A DNA stretch of 64,000 nucleotides, taken from Bacteroidota bacterium. GTDB taxonomy: Bacteria > Bacteroidota > Bacteroidia > Chitinophagales > Chitinophagaceae. The notes beneath the pieces are model-generated. The model saw only the letters and a program-made list of their open reading frames with translations, was not told where the DNA came from and did no database searches. Of this stretch, positions 26,056-34,917 are shown in pieces (position 1 is the stretch's first letter; every line of letters begins with the position of its first letter). Made by a program: the position numbers and the translations under genes. Location of the stretch: contig JAIUNW010000005.1 of NCBI GenBank assembly GCA_020161535.1, positions 184,016 through 248,015 on the forward strand. The letters are read 5' to 3'.

Positions 26056-26631
26056 TTAAGGCTTTTTGCCAAAAAAAACCTGCCGGAAAATGCGTATCGA
26101 CAGCCAGGCGCAGAGCAATAACAATAGTAAGGCCGCAATAACGGGTATCCAGAGGCTGGCCAGCGAGCCGCCCAGGGCCGCCAGGTTTTCGCCCGTCGCC
26201 ACCGCCGCATTGCCCATCCCCGCTGTGGTTTTGCTGCTCAACAACCGCAATAAACCCGACCCGATCTGGATGGTGCCGGCCAGGCTGCCACCCGCCAAAA
26301 GCGCCAAACCCCACCGATAAATCGCGTCCATTTCACCCGTCGGGAACACTGAAAACGCTAGTAAAGTACCCGCTCCAATGGCAAGCGGTGCTGCCATGGT
26401 ATCTAATAAATTGTCAATAAATGGAATATAATAGCCCAATATTTCCAGCACCGTGGCCGTACCCAGGGTGATAATTGCCGGCCAGCTATACAACCAGGCC
26501 ATGCCCTCCTGCACTGGTAACACCCCGGCCCGGGCCGCCAGCGCGGCCACCAGCATCGGCAGAAAAACGCGGAAACCACAGCAGGCACTCAGCCCAATCC
26601 CCATGGCGATGGCCAGAAAAATGGCATTCAT
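26056..26631 (-). CDS. DUF4126 family membrane protein
   Basis: The 191-residue, Ala/Leu/Gly-rich protein has about five membrane helices. The N-terminal MGIGLSACCGFRVFLPMLVA and the central IPFIDNLLDTMAAPLAIGAG are characteristic of DUF4126 proteins, whose function is unknown. The charged C-terminal end (RIFRQVFFGKKP) should be cytoplasmic. It lies between the TIM-barrel-like gene and rpsJ on the same strand; 13 bp separate it from the former, suggesting co-transcription. Confidence 0.8.
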   Translation of the reverse strand: MNAIFLAIAMGIGLSACCGFRVFLPMLVAALAARAGVLPVQEGMAWLYSWPAIITLGTATVLEILGYYIPFIDNLLDTMAAPLAIGAGTLLAFSVFPTGEMDAIYRWGLALLAGGSLAGTIQIGSGLLRLLSSKTTAGMGNAAVATGENLAALGGSLASLWIPVIAALLLLLLCAWLSIRIFRQVFFGKKP

Positions 26632-26644
26632 ATTGGCAAGTTAC

Positions 26645-27463
26645 CTAAAACGGACTTGTTTTAAGATCAACCACAATCGCGCTGATCTGCTGGTCGGCAT
26701 TCAACGCCTGCAACTTATTCATACCGAACAGGTATTCCTTACCCACGGCCCAGGTAATGACCCTGTATTCCGGAAAATGGTTTTTAAAATCATTGTAGTG
26801 ATGCGCTTCCTCACACACATACCCGATGTTTTTATGCAGTCCCGCTTTAAATCGGTTAATGCTGTCGGGCGTTTGCTCAGTTAGTTTACCACCGATATTA
26901 ATGGCCACCCGATAACCATACGCAGCAAAAAAATTCGCCGAAGCCGGGCTGTATAACTCCATCACCAGCCGATCCCGATATCCGTTGCTGTCCTGGGCAT
27001 TGTTCAGGTAGTTTAATAGCACCTCATCATAGCCCCTGCCTTCGGTATGCACATCAAGTAGTACTTCCTGTTTTCGCTGTGCCGCCGCGGCTAACAATTC
27101 TGTCAGGGCAGTACCATCGGTTTTGCCCGGTGTTTCGCCCAACCATACCGCTTTGCCCACGGCGTCAACCACAATATTGGTTTCGATACCAGTAAACCCA
27201 GGGTCAACTTTCTCGAACCGTTGCATATCGCTCACATTAAACACCCATAGCTTTCGGGGGATCTGCCCCGGCTGGGCAACATCCAACGATTTCCAACGCC
27301 ACAACTGGTACCATTGCTGGTAACTACTGCGGAATAAAAAAAGCAAAGCGGCCATTACAAGAAAAGCAACCACCCCAATTAACAGCCTTTTTGGGGGTCT
27401 AACGGGCGCCACCGGGGCATTTTTCGCGCAGGAAATCAGTATAGGTGGTTCGAAGGTGTTCAA
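26645..27463 (-). CDS. Membrane-anchored protein, PLC/GDPD-like TIM-barrel (tentative)
   Basis: The 272-residue protein has one N-terminal membrane helix (about residues 28-46, LLIGVVAFLVMAALLFLF), so the body is periplasmic or outer-facing. The phrases GFTGIETNIVVDAVGKAVW, EVLLDVHTEGRGYDEVLLNY and VITWAVGKEYLFGM alternate like strands and helices of a phosphodiesterase-type TIM barrel (GDPD/PI-PLC-like or FAM151-like). The canonical HExxN...E pair of GDPD enzymes is not evident, so catalytic activity is unproven. The ATG at 27463 overlaps the end of the upstream peptidase gene by 65 bp. No better ATG exists downstream before the membrane helix, and a GTG start inside the helix region is possible. 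Confidence 0.65.
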   Translation of the reverse strand: MNTFEPPILISCAKNAPVAPVRPPKRLLIGVVAFLVMAALLFLFRSSYQQWYQLWRWKSLDVAQPGQIPRKLWVFNVSDMQRFEKVDPGFTGIETNIVVDAVGKAVWLGETPGKTDGTALTELLAAAAQRKQEVLLDVHTEGRGYDEVLLNYLNNAQDSNGYRDRLVMELYSPASANFFAAYGYRVAINIGGKLTEQTPDSINRFKAGLHKNIGYVCEEAHHYNDFKNHFPEYRVITWAVGKEYLFGMNKLQALNADQQISAIVVDLKTSPF

Positions 27464-29627
27464 ACGTGCCTTCTCCCTCTGAAATGCTATGTGTCCGGTT
27501 AGGGTAACTCATCATGCGAAAGCGCTTATTGTATTTGATTAATTCGTTGATCAACATTTCTGCATTGTTATAATGCACGTTGTCATCACCTGTGCCGTGA
27601 ATATACAAAAGATTACCTGTTAAATTCTTTGCATACGTGATGGGTGACCCATTTTTAAAGTCATTTTCATTTTCTTGCGGAAGCCCCATATACCGCTCCT
27701 GGTAAATATTGTCGTACGTGCGTTGGTTGGCTACGGCAGCAATGGCAATACCAGTCTTATAAATCTGCGGATATTGAAACAGCAGGTTGAGGGTCGCTGA
27801 TCCGCCACCACTCCAACCCCATACCGCCACCCGGCTGCTGTCTACAAATGGCCAGTTGAGTATCTGTTTCGCCGCCATCGCCTGGTCGCGAATATTCACA
27901 ATGCCAATTTTTCTATACACCGATTTCCGCCACTCTCTTCCTTTTGGTACCGGCGTACCCCGGTTGTCGATGGCAATATAGATATACCCGTCTTTGGCCA
28001 GATTGCCCTCATAGAGATAGTTGTAGCCCGCGCCCCAACTGTCTTTCACCAGTTGACCCCAGGGCTCGGTGTACACAAAAAACAACACCGGGTATTTCTT
28101 AGTAGAATCGAAATCTGCGGGCTTTGACATCCAGCCATCCATCGTAATACCATCTTCCGATTTTACCTGGAAAAAAGAAACCAGGCTCTGTTTTGGATTG
28201 GCCTTCGACAATGCCTCATTCACCGAAGCTGAGCCGGCCAGTGTTTTACCGTCTTTCAGGCTGATCCATTCAGTAACAGGCGCGGTATAATGATTAGAAA
28301 AACGATGCCGGGCATAAAGTGCAAAGGGCGAGATGTCGTAGCTATGGGTGCCGGGTTGGTTCAGCGCACTCACCCGCTCGGGGTTGGTTTTACCGTCGAG
28401 GCGACTGCGATAAAGGTATCGTTGCGTGGCGTTCTCCGGACTCGCCAGGTAATACAGGTACCCGCTCTTTTCATCCACACGAACAATGTCCAATACATCG
28501 ATCGGTCCTTTGGTAACCAGGGTTTCTTTTTTGCCATCGCGACTCACGCGATACACCTGGCGCCAGCCACCCTTCTCACTCACCCACAAAAAAGCCGCAC
28601 CGCCATTCAGCCAATCCCAACCGCCGTCGGTATAGTCCTGGTCCCACGAAGGCAATATATCAATCCACGCATCATCGTGTTCATGGTAAATCGTTTGTAC
28701 ATCACCGGTAGTTACCTTGCAGAGCAGCAGTTTTGAATCCTGCTGTTTGCGGTCGAGGTACTGCACAATCAATTCATTGCTATTCGCTGCCCATTCCATC
28801 CGCGGCGCATAATTGCCCATGGCTTCATCGTACGGAATATTCATCCAGCGGGTACCGTTATTGCTCAGGTCGATTACACCAATCTTAAACGATGAAGGTT
28901 TCTCACCGGCAACAGGATACTCAACCGGAATAGCACGCGGATAAATTGAATCGGTATTGTTGACCATCAGGTAGTCTTTGGTATTATTGGCATTGATCTG
29001 CCAGAACGCAATGTTGCGGCTATCGGGGCTCCAACGAAAACCATCGCGGCAGAAAAACTCTTCTTCATACGCCCAATCAAATGTACCATTGATGTGCTGG
29101 CGGCTGCCGTCTTTGGTCAATTGGGTGATGACACCAGAAGCCAGGTCTTCCACATAAATATTGTAATCGCTCACATAGGCAACCTTTAAGCCATCGGGCG
29201 AAAACTTCGCAAACATCAGGGTTGCTTCCGGAAGGCTTTTCCCTATCTGTTTGAAGCTGCCGTTGGTGCGATCGAACACCCAATAATCACCCTTGGTTTC
29301 ATAGCGCCACACCCGACGGGTATTGGTGAACAACAATAATTTTTGTTCGTCGGCGCTGCTGCTAAAACTTTTTGCAGCCAGGGGTTTTCCATTGGCAGCG
29401 GTTTGCAATTGCAGCGCGGTTATTACCGGTGTTTTACTATTGTCTGCCAGCCGCACCAGTTCAATGCCTTCTTTCGATTGGTTCAGGTAACTCGTACCGT
29501 CTTTTGTCCACTGCAATCCTTTTTGCGCATGAACAGTAACCGCGAAATAAAGCAAGGCAACAGCGAGACCTGTTTTTATCAGCGAAGAAGATATTTTCGT
29601 ATTCAACAAAGAAACCATTGTATTCAT
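27399..29627 (-). CDS. S9 family (dipeptidyl peptidase IV type) serine peptidase
   Basis: The start is set at 29627, giving a signal peptide (MNTMVSLLNTKISSSLIKTG, cleavage after VHAQ). Upstream in-frame ATGs would bury it. The 742-residue protein has an N-terminal beta-propeller of the DPP4 type (DWAYEEEFFCRDGFRWSPDS) and a C-terminal alpha/beta-hydrolase domain with the nucleophile in WGWSGGGSA, Asp in GTGDDNVHYNN and His in YPNRTHSISEGEG. Such enzymes remove Xaa-Pro/Ala dipeptides in the periplasm and provide peptides for uptake. It lies downstream of the M28 peptidase on the same strand (104-bp gap), a plausible peptide-degrading pair. Confidence 0.95.
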   Translation of the reverse strand: MNTMVSLLNTKISSSLIKTGLAVALLYFAVTVHAQKGLQWTKDGTSYLNQSKEGIELVRLADNSKTPVITALQLQTAANGKPLAAKSFSSSADEQKLLLFTNTRRVWRYETKGDYWVFDRTNGSFKQIGKSLPEATLMFAKFSPDGLKVAYVSDYNIYVEDLASGVITQLTKDGSRQHINGTFDWAYEEEFFCRDGFRWSPDSRNIAFWQINANNTKDYLMVNNTDSIYPRAIPVEYPVAGEKPSSFKIGVIDLSNNGTRWMNIPYDEAMGNYAPRMEWAANSNELIVQYLDRKQQDSKLLLCKVTTGDVQTIYHEHDDAWIDILPSWDQDYTDGGWDWLNGGAAFLWVSEKGGWRQVYRVSRDGKKETLVTKGPIDVLDIVRVDEKSGYLYYLASPENATQRYLYRSRLDGKTNPERVSALNQPGTHSYDISPFALYARHRFSNHYTAPVTEWISLKDGKTLAGSASVNEALSKANPKQSLVSFFQVKSEDGITMDGWMSKPADFDSTKKYPVLFFVYTEPWGQLVKDSWGAGYNYLYEGNLAKDGYIYIAIDNRGTPVPKGREWRKSVYRKIGIVNIRDQAMAAKQILNWPFVDSSRVAVWGWSGGGSATLNLLFQYPQIYKTGIAIAAVANQRTYDNIYQERYMGLPQENENDFKNGSPITYAKNLTGNLLYIHGTGDDNVHYNNAEMLINELIKYNKRFRMMSYPNRTHSISEGEGTFEHLRTTYTDFLREKCPGGAR

Positions 29628-29731
29628 TTTTTTTGTTTGTTTCAATTCTTTGGTCCTTTTCATACTCAAATTGGTAAAGCCCGTTTTCATGTGTGTCATT
29701 TATCTGGTTCTATAGCCAGGCTGTATTCACA

Positions 29732-31276
29732 TTAATCAAGCCCGCCTTTGCGATTCGGCGATTTTGGCTCCGGCCACTTGCCTGGTTTACCATCTTTACC
29801 AACCGGTAATATGATCTGCTCCCGCGAAGTTTTATGGGGGTCTTCACTGGCCATATAAGCGAGTACCGCTGCCAGTATCGCATTGCTGCGCACATCATCA
29901 AATACAATCTTGTCGTAGGTATCGCGATTGGTATGCCAGGTATAGGTGCCATACGACCAACTGAGTGAGCTCAATGAAAATGCAGGTGCGCCAGCCGCTA
30001 CAAAAGAAGCGAAATCGGAACCACCAGTTCCCGGCATACCCGGAAAACGCGTTTCAATGGTATCCCTGATATACGACGGCGCTTTCAACAACCACCTGCC
30101 GAGATAATCATAAGCTTGCAGAAAGCCCATGCCCGACATACTTTTCACGCGACCCGTTCCATTGTCCTGATTGAACACCGCCTGAATATTCTTTACAATC
30201 TCCGGATGGTCTTCAACAAAAGCGCGCGATCCATTCAATCCCTGCTCTTCACTGCCCCAATGCCCCACCAGGATGGTTCTTTTGGGATACGGATACAGCT
30301 TTTTTAGAATGCGCATCGCTTCCATCATGGTCAGGGTGCCGGTGCCATTGTCGGTCGCCCCCGTGCCAGCATCCCAGGAGTCAAAATGCGCCGACAAAAT
30401 CACATACTCATCGGGCTTTTCGGTGCCTTTGATACTGGCGATGGTATTAAATGTTTGCAGTTTGCCCTTGTCTTTTGATTCGGCCTGTATACTGAGTTTG
30501 GGGGTATGTCCCGATTCAGCGAGGCGACACAACAGGCCATAGTCTTCGAGCGCCACATCTACCGTTGGTATTTTCTTTGCCTGCGCACCAAAGATTTTGT
30601 CAACGCCAAAACCATTCGACCACAAGCTGGTTATGATACCCGCTGCACCGGCTTTCTCCAATGCCAACGGCAATTCTCTTGCAGAGTAGCCCGTCTTTTC
30701 AATGCGTTTGCGCCAGGCATCCTGCATGGCGGTACGCTCTTTCTTCATGGCATCAAAACTTTCTTTCGTAGCAAACTCGGCCCAGTTATAATCGGGTCGG
30801 CCGGTTGGCTGCGGCATCGATGTCAATACAAATTTCCCTTTCACCGCCGGCAGCCAGGCTTTAAATGCAGTTGAATCGGCCAGGTCGGGCAGTAAAATAC
30901 AATCTGCCACCACTGCCTTGCCATTGGTGATACCACTCCAGGCAAGTTGTGTTCCTTCCAGCGATTTCACCCGCGGCGCTACCATATCAATATGGGTAAT
31001 ACCTCGCTCCCAGCCCCTCCATTCACCCCAGGCTTCATTTCGGGCCTCGATACCCCAACCTTTGTATTTTTCAATCGCCCAATCGTGCGCTTGTTTCATC
31101 TGAGGCGTGCCCACCAACCGCGGACCGATCACATCCATTAACTCATGCGCCAATGGTTTCAGTTGCGAATTATTGTTGGCCTCATTAACAATTTGCGCCA
31201 CCATACTACTGTCCTTGTCCTGCGCATTAACAGCGCTTCCCAGCAGCACCAGCATTATAACAAAAGGGGTTTTCAT
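29732..31276 (-). CDS. Secreted M28 family metallopeptidase (carboxypeptidase Q-like)
   Basis: The 514-residue protein starts with a signal peptide (MKTPFVIMLVLLGSAVNAQ). A PA-like insert domain precedes the catalytic domain, whose zinc ligands are recognisable: His and Asp in LSAHFDSWDAGTGATDNGTG, the Glu pair in GSEEQGLNGSRAF, Asp in FNQDNGTG and His in YTWHTNRDTYDKI. It would hydrolyse peptides in the periplasm or outside. The C-terminal tail is Pro/Lys/Gly-rich. It lies upstream of the DPP4-like peptidase. Confidence 0.94.
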   Translation of the reverse strand: MKTPFVIMLVLLGSAVNAQDKDSSMVAQIVNEANNNSQLKPLAHELMDVIGPRLVGTPQMKQAHDWAIEKYKGWGIEARNEAWGEWRGWERGITHIDMVAPRVKSLEGTQLAWSGITNGKAVVADCILLPDLADSTAFKAWLPAVKGKFVLTSMPQPTGRPDYNWAEFATKESFDAMKKERTAMQDAWRKRIEKTGYSARELPLALEKAGAAGIITSLWSNGFGVDKIFGAQAKKIPTVDVALEDYGLLCRLAESGHTPKLSIQAESKDKGKLQTFNTIASIKGTEKPDEYVILSAHFDSWDAGTGATDNGTGTLTMMEAMRILKKLYPYPKRTILVGHWGSEEQGLNGSRAFVEDHPEIVKNIQAVFNQDNGTGRVKSMSGMGFLQAYDYLGRWLLKAPSYIRDTIETRFPGMPGTGGSDFASFVAAGAPAFSLSSLSWSYGTYTWHTNRDTYDKIVFDDVRSNAILAAVLAYMASEDPHKTSREQIILPVGKDGKPGKWPEPKSPNRKGGLD

Positions 31277-31404
31277 GTGTCTTTGTTCTAGCTTTTATGA
31301 AACAGCCAATTTACAAATATTGGCGAAAAGCCTTTTGGATTTTCCCAAACCCCTCTCAGAAACGCCAACATCACCGAAACCCAAAAACACCGTGATCATT
31401 GCTA

Positions 31405-31425
31405 CCCCGCGGTCTCTGCGAGAAA
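31405..31425 (-). repeat. 21-bp dispersed repeat, copy 2
   Basis: The complement of the sequence at 7341-7361 is found here without mismatch, in the 292-bp gap between fusA and the M28 peptidase. The rest of the gap is A-rich with several GAGAAA repeats. Confidence 0.7.
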
Positions 31426-31499
31426 AAAAACTCCGTGAGAAAAATCCCCCGCGAGAAAAACCCAAAACGCAACTAGTATCTCCCTCAACAATCTCCCAA

Positions 31500-31528
31500 C
31501 AAAAAGCCGCTCCCAACGGAAGCGGCTC
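31500..31528 (-). terminator. Rho-independent terminator of fusA
   Basis: On the minus strand AGCCGCT (31527-31521) pairs with AGCGGCT (31511-31505) around a 9-nt loop, followed by a short T-run. It lies about 40 bp past the fusA stop codon. Confidence 0.85.
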
Positions 31529-31568
31529 TATTCAAAAATCACTATTCTCTTCGTTAAACCCTGCGATC

Positions 31569-33713
31569 TCAGGCATTCACCTTGCCCTTCACCTTCGCGA
31601 TCACTTCTTCAGCGATGTTGTTCGGTGCCGGTGCATAGTGTGAAAACTCCATGGTAGACGAAGCGCGGCCTGATGACAAAGAACGCAGTTGCGTTACATA
31701 ACCGAACATTTCGCTCAGCGGCACTTTCGCCTTAATTACCTGGGCATTGTTACGGCTGTCCATACCTTCCATCATACCACGACGGCGGTTAAGGTCGCCC
31801 GTTACATCACCCATGTATTGATCGGGGGTAACCACTTCCACCTTCATGATTGGCTCCAGCAATACCGGTTTGGCTTTGCGGGCTGCCTCGCGGAAACCTT
31901 GTTTGGCGCAGAGTTCGAAGCTCATGGCGTCGGAGTCAACCGCGTGGAATGATCCGTCGAAAACACGCACTTTCATATTCACCACCGGGTAGCTGGCGAG
32001 TACACCATTTACCATCGAAGCCTGGAAGCCTTTCTGGATGGGTTGTACAAATTCACGGGGAATAGATCCACCGAAAATATCATTGACAAACTGCAGGTTC
32101 TCTTTCGGATTCTCTGCCTGCCATTCAGCATCAGCGGCGCTGAGTTCGAACACGATATCGGCGAACTTACCACGACCACCGGTTTGTTTTTTCAACGTTT
32201 CGCGGTGTTCTACTTTACCAGTAAACGCTTCTTTGTAAGCCACCATCGGCGCACCCTGGTTCACTTCCACTTTGAACTCACGACGCATACGGTCGATGAT
32301 GATTTCCAGGTGCAATTCGCCCATTCCACGAAGGATGGTTTGACCAGTTTCTTCATCGGTATTCACACGCAGGGTCGGATCTTCTTCCACCAGTTTAGCG
32401 ATGGCCATACCCATTTTATCAACGTCGGCCTGTGTTTTCGGTTCAACGGCAACCGCGATAACGGGCTCGGGAATAAACATATTCTCGAGGGTGATCGGAT
32501 GGTTTTCGTCGCACAGGGTATCACCCGTTTTGATCTCTTTGAAACCAACGGCAGCACCAATATCACCGGCTTCGATGAAATCGATCGGGTTCTGCTTGTT
32601 GGCAAACATTTTCATGATCCGGCTGATCCTTTCCTTCTTGCCACTGCGCACGTTCAGTACATACGAACCGGCGTCGAGGTGACCAGAATATACCCGGAAG
32701 AAGGCCAGACGACCAACGAATGGGTCGGTCATGATCTTGAATGCCAGGGCAGCGAAAGGTTCTTTCGCGTCGGCTTTGCGAACCAGTGTTTCACCGGTAA
32801 CGGGATCGGTGCCTTCGGTGTCGGGAATATCAACCGGTGAAGGCAGGTAGCGACAAACGGCATCAAGCGCTGTTTGTACCCCTTTGTTTTTGAAAGAGGA
32901 GCCACACATCATGGGCACAATGCTCAGATCGATGGTAGCTTTGCGAATCGCTTCGTGCATTTCTTCTTCGGTGATGCTGTTGGGATCGTCGAAGAATTTC
33001 TCCATCAGTTTGTCGTCGTATTCAGCAACGGCTTCCACCAGGTTGGCGCGCCATTCTTCTGCTTCTTCTTTCATATCGGCTGGCACGTCGATTTCGTCGA
33101 AAGTCATACCTTCTGTTTCCATGTGCCAGATGATACCTTTCATTTTGATCAGGTCCACCACGCCTTTGAAGTTGTCTTCAGCGCCGATAGGAAGCTGCAG
33201 GGGAACGGCTTTCGATCCCAGCATTTCTTTTACCTGCTTCACTACATTGAGGAAGTCGGCACCGGAGCGATCCATTTTATTCACGAAACCGATACGGGGA
33301 ACGCCATAGCGGTTGGCCTGGCGCCATACGGTTTCAGATTGGGGCTCAACACCGTCAACCGCCGAAAACAGGGCAATCAGACCATCCAATACGCGCATAG
33401 AGCGCTCCACTTCCACCGTGAAATCCACGTGGCCGGGGGTATCGATGATGTTGAAAGAATATTTTTTAGAATCGGGTGTTACGGTTCCTTTATCGGTCGG
33501 GAAATTCCACTGGCAGCTTACGGCAGCTGAAGTGATGGTGATACCACGCTCCTTCTCCTGCTCCATCCAGTCGGTAGTAGCGGCACCATCGTGCACTTCT
33601 CCGATCCGGTGGATCATACCTGTATAGCGGAGAATACGCTCCGTCGTTGTGGTCTTGCCGGCGTCAATATGTGCCGCAATTCCGAAATTCCTTTGAAACT
33701 TTAAGTCTGCCAT
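31569..33713 (-). CDS. fusA: Elongation factor G
   Basis: The 714-residue GTPase has the P-loop [16 protein letters not shown] near the N-terminus, the switch [18 protein letters not shown], the guanine-specificity motif [10 protein letters not shown] and the C-terminal domains with [18 protein letters not shown] and [12 protein letters not shown]. It catalyses translocation during elongation and ribosome recycling. It is full length and flanked by its own promoter element (33734-33741) and terminator. Unlike the usual str operon arrangement, rpsL and rpsG are not upstream, and rpsJ is 5.6 kb away. Confidence 0.97.
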   Translation of the reverse strand: MADLKFQRNFGIAAHIDAGKTTTTERILRYTGMIHRIGEVHDGAATTDWMEQEKERGITITSAAVSCQWNFPTDKGTVTPDSKKYSFNIIDTPGHVDFTVEVERSMRVLDGLIALFSAVDGVEPQSETVWRQANRYGVPRIGFVNKMDRSGADFLNVVKQVKEMLGSKAVPLQLPIGAEDNFKGVVDLIKMKGIIWHMETEGMTFDEIDVPADMKEEAEEWRANLVEAVAEYDDKLMEKFFDDPNSITEEEMHEAIRKATIDLSIVPMMCGSSFKNKGVQTALDAVCRYLPSPVDIPDTEGTDPVTGETLVRKADAKEPFAALAFKIMTDPFVGRLAFFRVYSGHLDAGSYVLNVRSGKKERISRIMKMFANKQNPIDFIEAGDIGAAVGFKEIKTGDTLCDENHPITLENMFIPEPVIAVAVEPKTQADVDKMGMAIAKLVEEDPTLRVNTDEETGQTILRGMGELHLEIIIDRMRREFKVEVNQGAPMVAYKEAFTGKVEHRETLKKQTGGRGKFADIVFELSAADAEWQAENPKENLQFVNDIFGGSIPREFVQPIQKGFQASMVNGVLASYPVVNMKVRVFDGSFHAVDSDAMSFELCAKQGFREAARKAKPVLLEPIMKVEVVTPDQYMGDVTGDLNRRRGMMEGMDSRNNAQVIKAKVPLSEMFGYVTQLRSLSSGRASSTMEFSHYAPAPNNIAEEVIAKVKGKVNA

Positions 33714-33733
33714 TTGAGGGTCAATTTGGAGCG

Positions 33734-33741
33734 CAAAGGTA
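33734..33741 (-). promoter_or_regulatory. -7 promoter element (TACCTTTG) of fusA
   Basis: The minus strand reads TACCTTTG at 33741-33734, 21 bp before the fusA ATG. No clear TTG is found 19-21 nt upstream; TTT tracts occupy that position. Confidence 0.6.
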
Positions 33742-33850
33742 ATAAAGAAAGGGGAATTTTAAACAGTGTTCTCGAAAATGGGTAACGACCGCCTTGCCAG
33801 CCTCTTTCCCGGCCCAAACAACGCCTGAATGGCGCCAGAACGGCGCCTGC

Positions 33851-33898
33851 AAACCGCACCGATTTGTAAGGCCAAAACCGCACCGATTAGGAGGGCCA
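33851..33898 (+). repeat. 24-bp tandem repeat, two copies
   Basis: AAACCGCACCGATTTGTAAG plus GCCA at 33851 is followed at 33875 by AAACCGCACCGATTAGGAGG plus GCCA. The period is 24 bp. Confidence 0.75.
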
Positions 33899-33955
33899 AA
33901 ACCACAGCCAGGTACTTTGCCAGCACAGCATCGGCGCCCGACAAAAGCCCGGCTA

Positions 33956-34120
33956 GTTGCCCGAACGGCCGCCCCGAGTTTCCGGAATGCTGATCAGAAC
34001 GGCCGTCCCGGATGCTCCAAAAGTTGGGCAGAACGGATTCCTGCATTCCTCGAATATCGATCAGAATGGCTGTCCCGCGTTCCTCGAATGCCGGTCAGAA
34101 TAGCTGCCCCAAATGCACTT
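33956..34120 (+). repeat. Degenerate ~33-bp tandem repeat, about five copies
   Basis: Units begin CCCGAACGGCCGCCCC, GATCAGAACGGCCGTCCC, GGGCAGAACGGATTCC, GATCAGAATGGCTGTCCC and GGTCAGAATAGCTGCCCC, and most continue toward TTCCTCGAATGC. The repeat is diverged, with a period near 32-34 bp. Confidence 0.6.
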
Positions 34121-34270
34121 TAAGGGCGCCCGAACCCACCCATCCAATCGCCAAAGTGAAGAAAGGAAGATCAGTTGTATCACCAACACCGATACACCTC
34201 TTTACAACAGCGACACCTTTTTCAAATTGTGGGAATCCTGTCAACAACCTGAAAAAATATTCCTGACAAA

Positions 34271-34301
34271 TTGGTAGTTAATACCAAGCACAGTAAATTT
34301 A
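34271..34301 (+). promoter_or_regulatory. Promoter of the histone-like gene with overlapping palindrome
   Basis: TTG (34271-34273), a 20-nt spacer and TAAATTTA (34294-34301) match the Bacteroidota promoter except for the last base. The palindrome TTGGTA-N5-TACCAA (34271-34287) covers the -33 element and could be an operator. Confidence 0.5.
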
Positions 34302-34352
34302 TTACCAATACGACCTAACTACCTATTTCTTACTCATTAAATCACCTATATC

Positions 34353-34808
34353 ATGCCCACTAAGAAAAAAGCCGCCAAAAAATCACCGGCCAAAAAGTCA
34401 GTGAAAAAGGCCGCCAAAAAAGCAGCACCCAGAAAAGCAATAAAGAAAGCAGCAAAAAAAGCCGCACCTAAAAAAGCAGCCAAGAAAGCAGCGAAAAAAG
34501 CCGCTAGAAAAACCGCTAAAAAAGCAGCCCCGAAAAAAGCAGCTAGAAAAGCGCCAAAAAAAGCAGTGAAGAAAGCCGCTAAAAAGGCTGCACCAAGAAA
34601 AGCAAAAAAGGCCGCCAAAAAGGCCGCACCAAAAAAGGCCGCCAAAAAAGCAGCGCCTAAAAAAGCAGCGAAAAAAGCAGCGCCTAAAAAAGCCGCCAAG
34701 AAAGCCGCACCTAAAAAAGTAGCGCCAGTAGTTGCACCTGCTGCCGAACCTGTAACAACAGTTGAAGCACCAGCAGCAGCACCTGAAACACCAACGACGC
34801 TGTTCTAG
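34353..34808 (+). CDS. Histone H1-like Lys/Ala-rich DNA-binding protein
   Basis: The 151-residue protein is almost entirely Lys, Ala and Pro, built of KKAAPKKAAKKAAPKKAAK-like repeats from residue 5 to about 125. A short acidic/hydrophobic tail (VAPVVAPAAEPVTTVEAPAA, ending TTLF) follows. This resembles bacterial histone-H1-like proteins (Hc1/AlgP type tails) that coat DNA non-specifically. The strong positive charge implies nucleic-acid binding; a role in nucleoid compaction is inferred from composition only. It has its own promoter upstream and a terminator at 34873-34904, so it is monocistronic. The repetitive coding sequence is prone to length variation. Confidence 0.85.
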   Translation: MPTKKKAAKKSPAKKSVKKAAKKAAPRKAIKKAAKKAAPKKAAKKAAKKAARKTAKKAAPKKAARKAPKKAVKKAAKKAAPRKAKKAAKKAAPKKAAKKAAPKKAAKKAAPKKAAKKAAPKKVAPVVAPAAEPVTTVEAPAAAPETPTTLF

Positions 34809-34860
34809 GTGTTGAAGGTGTAAAGTTTAATCGTTTACAGTTGCTGCCGCGTGTCGGCAT
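34809..34860. repeat. Dispersed repeat, partial copy D (GCTGCCGCG core)
   Basis: The core GCTGCCGCG is at 34843-34851, preceded by a diverged arm containing GTAAAGTTTAATCG. It starts right after the stop codon of the histone-like gene. The right arm is missing. Confidence 0.5.
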
Positions 34861-34872
34861 ATTTAAAAATAT

Positions 34873-34904
34873 ACGACCTGCAAATTATTGCAGGTCGTTT
34901 TATT
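34873..34904 (+). terminator. Rho-independent terminator of the histone-like gene
   Basis: ACGACCTGCAA (34873-34883) pairs perfectly with TTGCAGGTCGT (34888-34898), followed by a T-rich run. It lies 65 bp after the stop codon. It also sits just past the 3' end of the convergent frameshifted gene and may serve both. Confidence 0.9.
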
Positions 34905-34917
34905 GTAAGCATTTCTT

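Larger units (their letters stand above)
33742..34270. other. Repeat-rich non-coding region between fusA and the histone-like gene
   Basis: The two flanking genes diverge. The region is GC-rich in its first 350 bp and built largely of degenerate short tandem repeats (33851-33898 and 33956-34120), then becomes AT-rich toward the histone-like promoter. A 109-codon plus-strand frame (33794-34123) runs through the repeats but shows only the repeat periodicity, so it is not called a gene. Confidence 0.55.

Noticed and set aside
33794..34123. 109-codon plus-strand frame in the minisatellite region
   Set aside because: Its sequence simply mirrors the 24- and 33-bp tandem repeats, with no family features.
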